Below the pieces are notes generated by a model, which was not told the DNA's origin, made no database searches, and was given only the letters and a program-made list of their open reading frames with translations. Made by a program: the position numbers and the translations under genes. From Epiperipatus broadwayi (Eukaryota; Onychophora; Udeonychophora; Euonychophora; Peripatidae): DNA of 64,000 nucleotides. The DNA lies in NCBI GenBank assembly GCA_028023455.1, contig JAQFVV010007218.1, positions 62,001-126,000 of the forward strand, in the 5' to 3' direction. The stretch's first letter is position 1. Every line of letters starts with the position of its first letter. Positions 62,045 through 64,000 of this stretch are shown one piece after another.

Positions 62045-62670
62045 TCACTTTATATATATATGATTGATGTCCTTGTTAATAAAACTTCATGTATTTATAT
62101 CTTTTAAAATCTGCACACCTGTTATTTTTTTGCGTAGCTGAACAATCCATTTTATTTTAGCCAAACATTTAATTATTCCCAGTGGCAGAAAAACTCATTT
62201 CTTAATTTAGACAAACAATTTTAGTGATAACAAAGTAATTTAGATTCTGTTTTCCCTGCTTATCTTGTTAACATTATATATTTCAAACAATATCCACACT
62301 ATTTTAGGACTATTTTAGGACTAGATGTGTGACCTACATTAAATCTGTTTTACAAAATCTAATGTTATTTTTGACAAAATTACCCTGTAATTAGCAGAAA
62401 ATACTTTATAACCAGAGGCAGTAGAATAAATGCAGAATATCAGGAGATATGTATATGCGATTTCACTAATACAATAATAAAGTTGCTAAATAATTTAACT
62501 AAAATATTTCTTAAAATAGAAATGTCTATAAAATGAATTTACCCATCTGGAAAATATATACCATTAACATAAATAATTTAGACTAAAATATTTCCCAAAT
62601 GAGAAATATTTATAAAATTGACACATATCTCTAATCTAAACATATTCAATTAAATTACAGACATACTACT

Positions 62671-62675
<5 letters not shown>

Positions 62676-62714
<39 letters not shown>
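62676..62714. repeat. (TA)n microsatellite, empty insertion site
   Basis: Counterpart of the interrupted runs at 40742-40759 and 53462-53486. Flanking sequence on both sides (ACTACTMG before, CGTGATTCTGC after) is shared, which proves the correspondence. Confidence 0.9.
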
Positions 62715-62715
<1 letters not shown>

Positions 62716-62843
62716 GTGATTCTGCATCTATAATAATTTAATGTTATTCAGATGGGTACTCTGGGAGGGTTTAAACCTGGCATATAGATAGACGTATGCG
62801 TAACATAAGTGAAACAGGTAGATGGACGAAACTGACCATTTCA

Positions 62844-63292
62844 ATATATATATATTTTAACATGATAAAAATGATGATGACACTGGGAAATGGTCACTAT
62901 AATCTGAATAAAACAAAAGTCGAAAGAATCACATGTAAAACCAATTGATATTAAAATTGAAGTGTCATTTTGTTTTTCAAGATTGCTCCATTTAACTCGA
63001 TTTAACTGGTTAAATAAACATACACACAACAGACAACTGTATTTAAGATGCAATTAAACCAATAAAAAGATCCTCAATTTGAAAAAAAAGAAGTACTTAA
63101 CATCAATTTCATTAACCAGTGAAATTAATTATAAGAATTAACATAGATGAAGGCTTCAACAATTAACCTTTAGATGTGGCAGAAGATGGATAATTTTTGA
63201 ATTACATCTACTTATCATTTTCTGATAATTTGATAAGATCTTTAAAAGGGATTTTTACTATATAACTGATGTCAATCAGTTGCATTATTTTG
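62844..63292. other. Unassigned flank of the outer element
   Basis: AT-rich, no gene supported. Begins with the ATAT target duplication of the outer element. Confidence 0.5.
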
Positions 63293-63530
63293 GGATGTGA
63301 TTTTGCTATCTCTGGTTGCTTCAGAGAAAAAGTTGGGAAAATATTGTGGTGATCACATGATTATGAGGTTAAAGTTACAATTGAAACATTCTCATTTGAA
63401 GATTACAAGCCTAAATGTGGAGTCTCCTTCTGTAACAACCCCAACATTGATGTCGCAGTTTGTAAGAATCACCATCATCGGCCAAAATTGGATATCTATT
63501 TTATAACAATAATAATGAATCTTTTACCTC
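63293..63530 (+). pseudogene. Short unidentified decayed reading frame
   Basis: One frame reads GCDFAISGCFREKVGK, a TGA at 63350, then a segment with ETFSFEDYKPKCGVSFC and CKNHHHRPKLDIY without further stops for about 60 codons. Balanced composition and Cys/His content suggest a former protein. No start codon and no family recognised. Could be a gene relic or chance. Confidence 0.25.
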
Positions 63531-63837
63531 TCTGCACTTGTTCAGTCAGCAATTGTCATAAAATAAAATAAATTGCTCTATAGATTTTTAGACAACCACT
63601 TATTACTGACACCATATCAAATAAAAGATAATGAAGAAATGCCCTTATGGTCTAAATGTTATTTATAACAAAGCAAAACATACATCAATAGATAGTAACT
63701 CTGTTATAATGTGTGTAAATTATCTGGCTCAATCATTGGACACATTAGGCAGTAATAATATTTCCAATACAGAATTATTTAGATTGCCCACTACAGTAAA
63801 TTTGAACCCAAAATCTCAAGCATCCTTCAACTATTTA

Positions 63838-64000
63838 CACTATCACATACTACTGATGTACATGACCACACACATGTAGAAAAGATAATAATCACTAATA
63901 TATGTATTTTGTGCTAGACCAGCACTCATTAGTTGGTATTAAGATAGCAAATCTTCATACTTTAATGGACAGACTTCAATCCACTCCAAGTTCCAAGTGT
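63838..64000 (+). repeat. Partial foldback repeat copy, running off the window
   Basis: Diverged copy of the unit at 35664-35920 in the same orientation. Shared landmarks are AGAAAAGATAATAATCACTAATATA, GCTAGACCAGCA and CTTTAATGGACAG. The far end lies beyond the window. Confidence 0.65.

Larger units (their letters stand above)
37908..62843 (-). mobile_element. Outer LTR retrotransposon, non-autonomous, with nested insertions
   Basis: Two LTR copies of about 3.0 kb (37908-53619, interrupted by a 12.7-kb inner element, and 59089-62843, interrupted by 755 bp) flank an interior of about 5.5 kb. On the minus strand the LTR starts TGAAATGG and ends CC(A/G)TTACA. The flanks are ATAT on both sides (37904-37907 and 62844-62847), inside TA-rich sequence. 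The interior codes for a decayed gag and protease only. A PPT-like tract, GGGGATA on the minus strand, abuts the 3' LTR at 53620-53630. No convincing PBS was found next to 59089. LTR divergence is visibly larger than for the inner element, which fits the nesting order. Confidence 0.85.
59089..62843 (-). repeat. Outer element 5' LTR with the empty site of the inner element
   Basis: Pairs with 37908-40759 plus 53462-53619. The (TA)n run at 62676-62714 is uninterrupted, so this copy preserves the pre-insertion state of the inner element's target. It carries the 755-bp insertion at 61290-62044 instead. Compared with the other LTR, many differences are CG to TG or CA changes. Confidence 0.9.

Overview
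The window looks like a gene-poor, repeat-rich piece of an animal nuclear genome, most likely an arthropod. The base composition is strongly AT-rich, with (TA)n and A/T tracts throughout. There is an RTE-clade non-LTR retrotransposon with a GAT-repeat tail, LTR elements that insert into ATAT sites as some insect gypsy-group elements do, a TTAA-flanked piggyBac-type MITE, and no operon-like or densely packed host genes. I found no complete host gene. Almost every readable coding region belongs to a mobile element or is a decayed fragment.

Region 1 (1-24417) is a very large inverted repeat. The left arm (1-10864) is the reverse complement of 13649-24417. The arms are separated by about 2.3 kb of unpaired sequence and a 500-base assembly gap. 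Each arm carries the same head-to-tail pair of RTE insertions. Copy A is 5'-truncated (RT without endonuclease), with 9-bp target duplications. Copy B is close to full length but riddled with stops and frameshifts, with 10-bp target duplications. The RT frame of copy A is open in the left arm and broken by a 26-bp and a 1-bp deletion in the right arm, so the arms are not clones of one read. They are either a diverged palindrome or two haplotypes joined head to head.

Region 2 (24418-37900) is mostly unassigned AT-rich DNA. It holds decayed coding pieces I cannot name (27.3-28.4 kb minus, 29.3 kb plus, 31.5-32.1 kb plus), a non-LTR retrotransposon C-terminal remnant (33.5-34.0 kb minus), a solo LTR with ATAT duplications (28475-28913), and a foldback repeat (35.66-36.51 kb).

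Region 3 (37908-62843) is two nested LTR retrotransposons, both on the minus strand. The outer one has roughly 3.0-kb LTRs and a decayed gag-protease region (54018-56870). The inner one (40760-53461) has roughly 4.57-kb LTRs around a 2.8-kb interior that codes only for a gag-like protein; its PBS and PPT are visible. The inner element sits in a (TA)n run inside the outer element's 3' LTR. The outer element's 5' LTR still shows the empty site. Neither element carries reverse transcriptase, RNase H or integrase, and both gags share a coiled-coil plus gag-core layout. They therefore look like related non-autonomous elements with unusually long LTRs that need another element's pol. Later insertions are a 748-bp TTAA-flanked MITE inside the inner 3' LTR and a 755-bp composite inverted-repeat element inside the outer 5' LTR.

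Region 4 (62844-64000) is AT-rich, with one short decayed reading frame and a partial copy of the foldback repeat that runs off the window.
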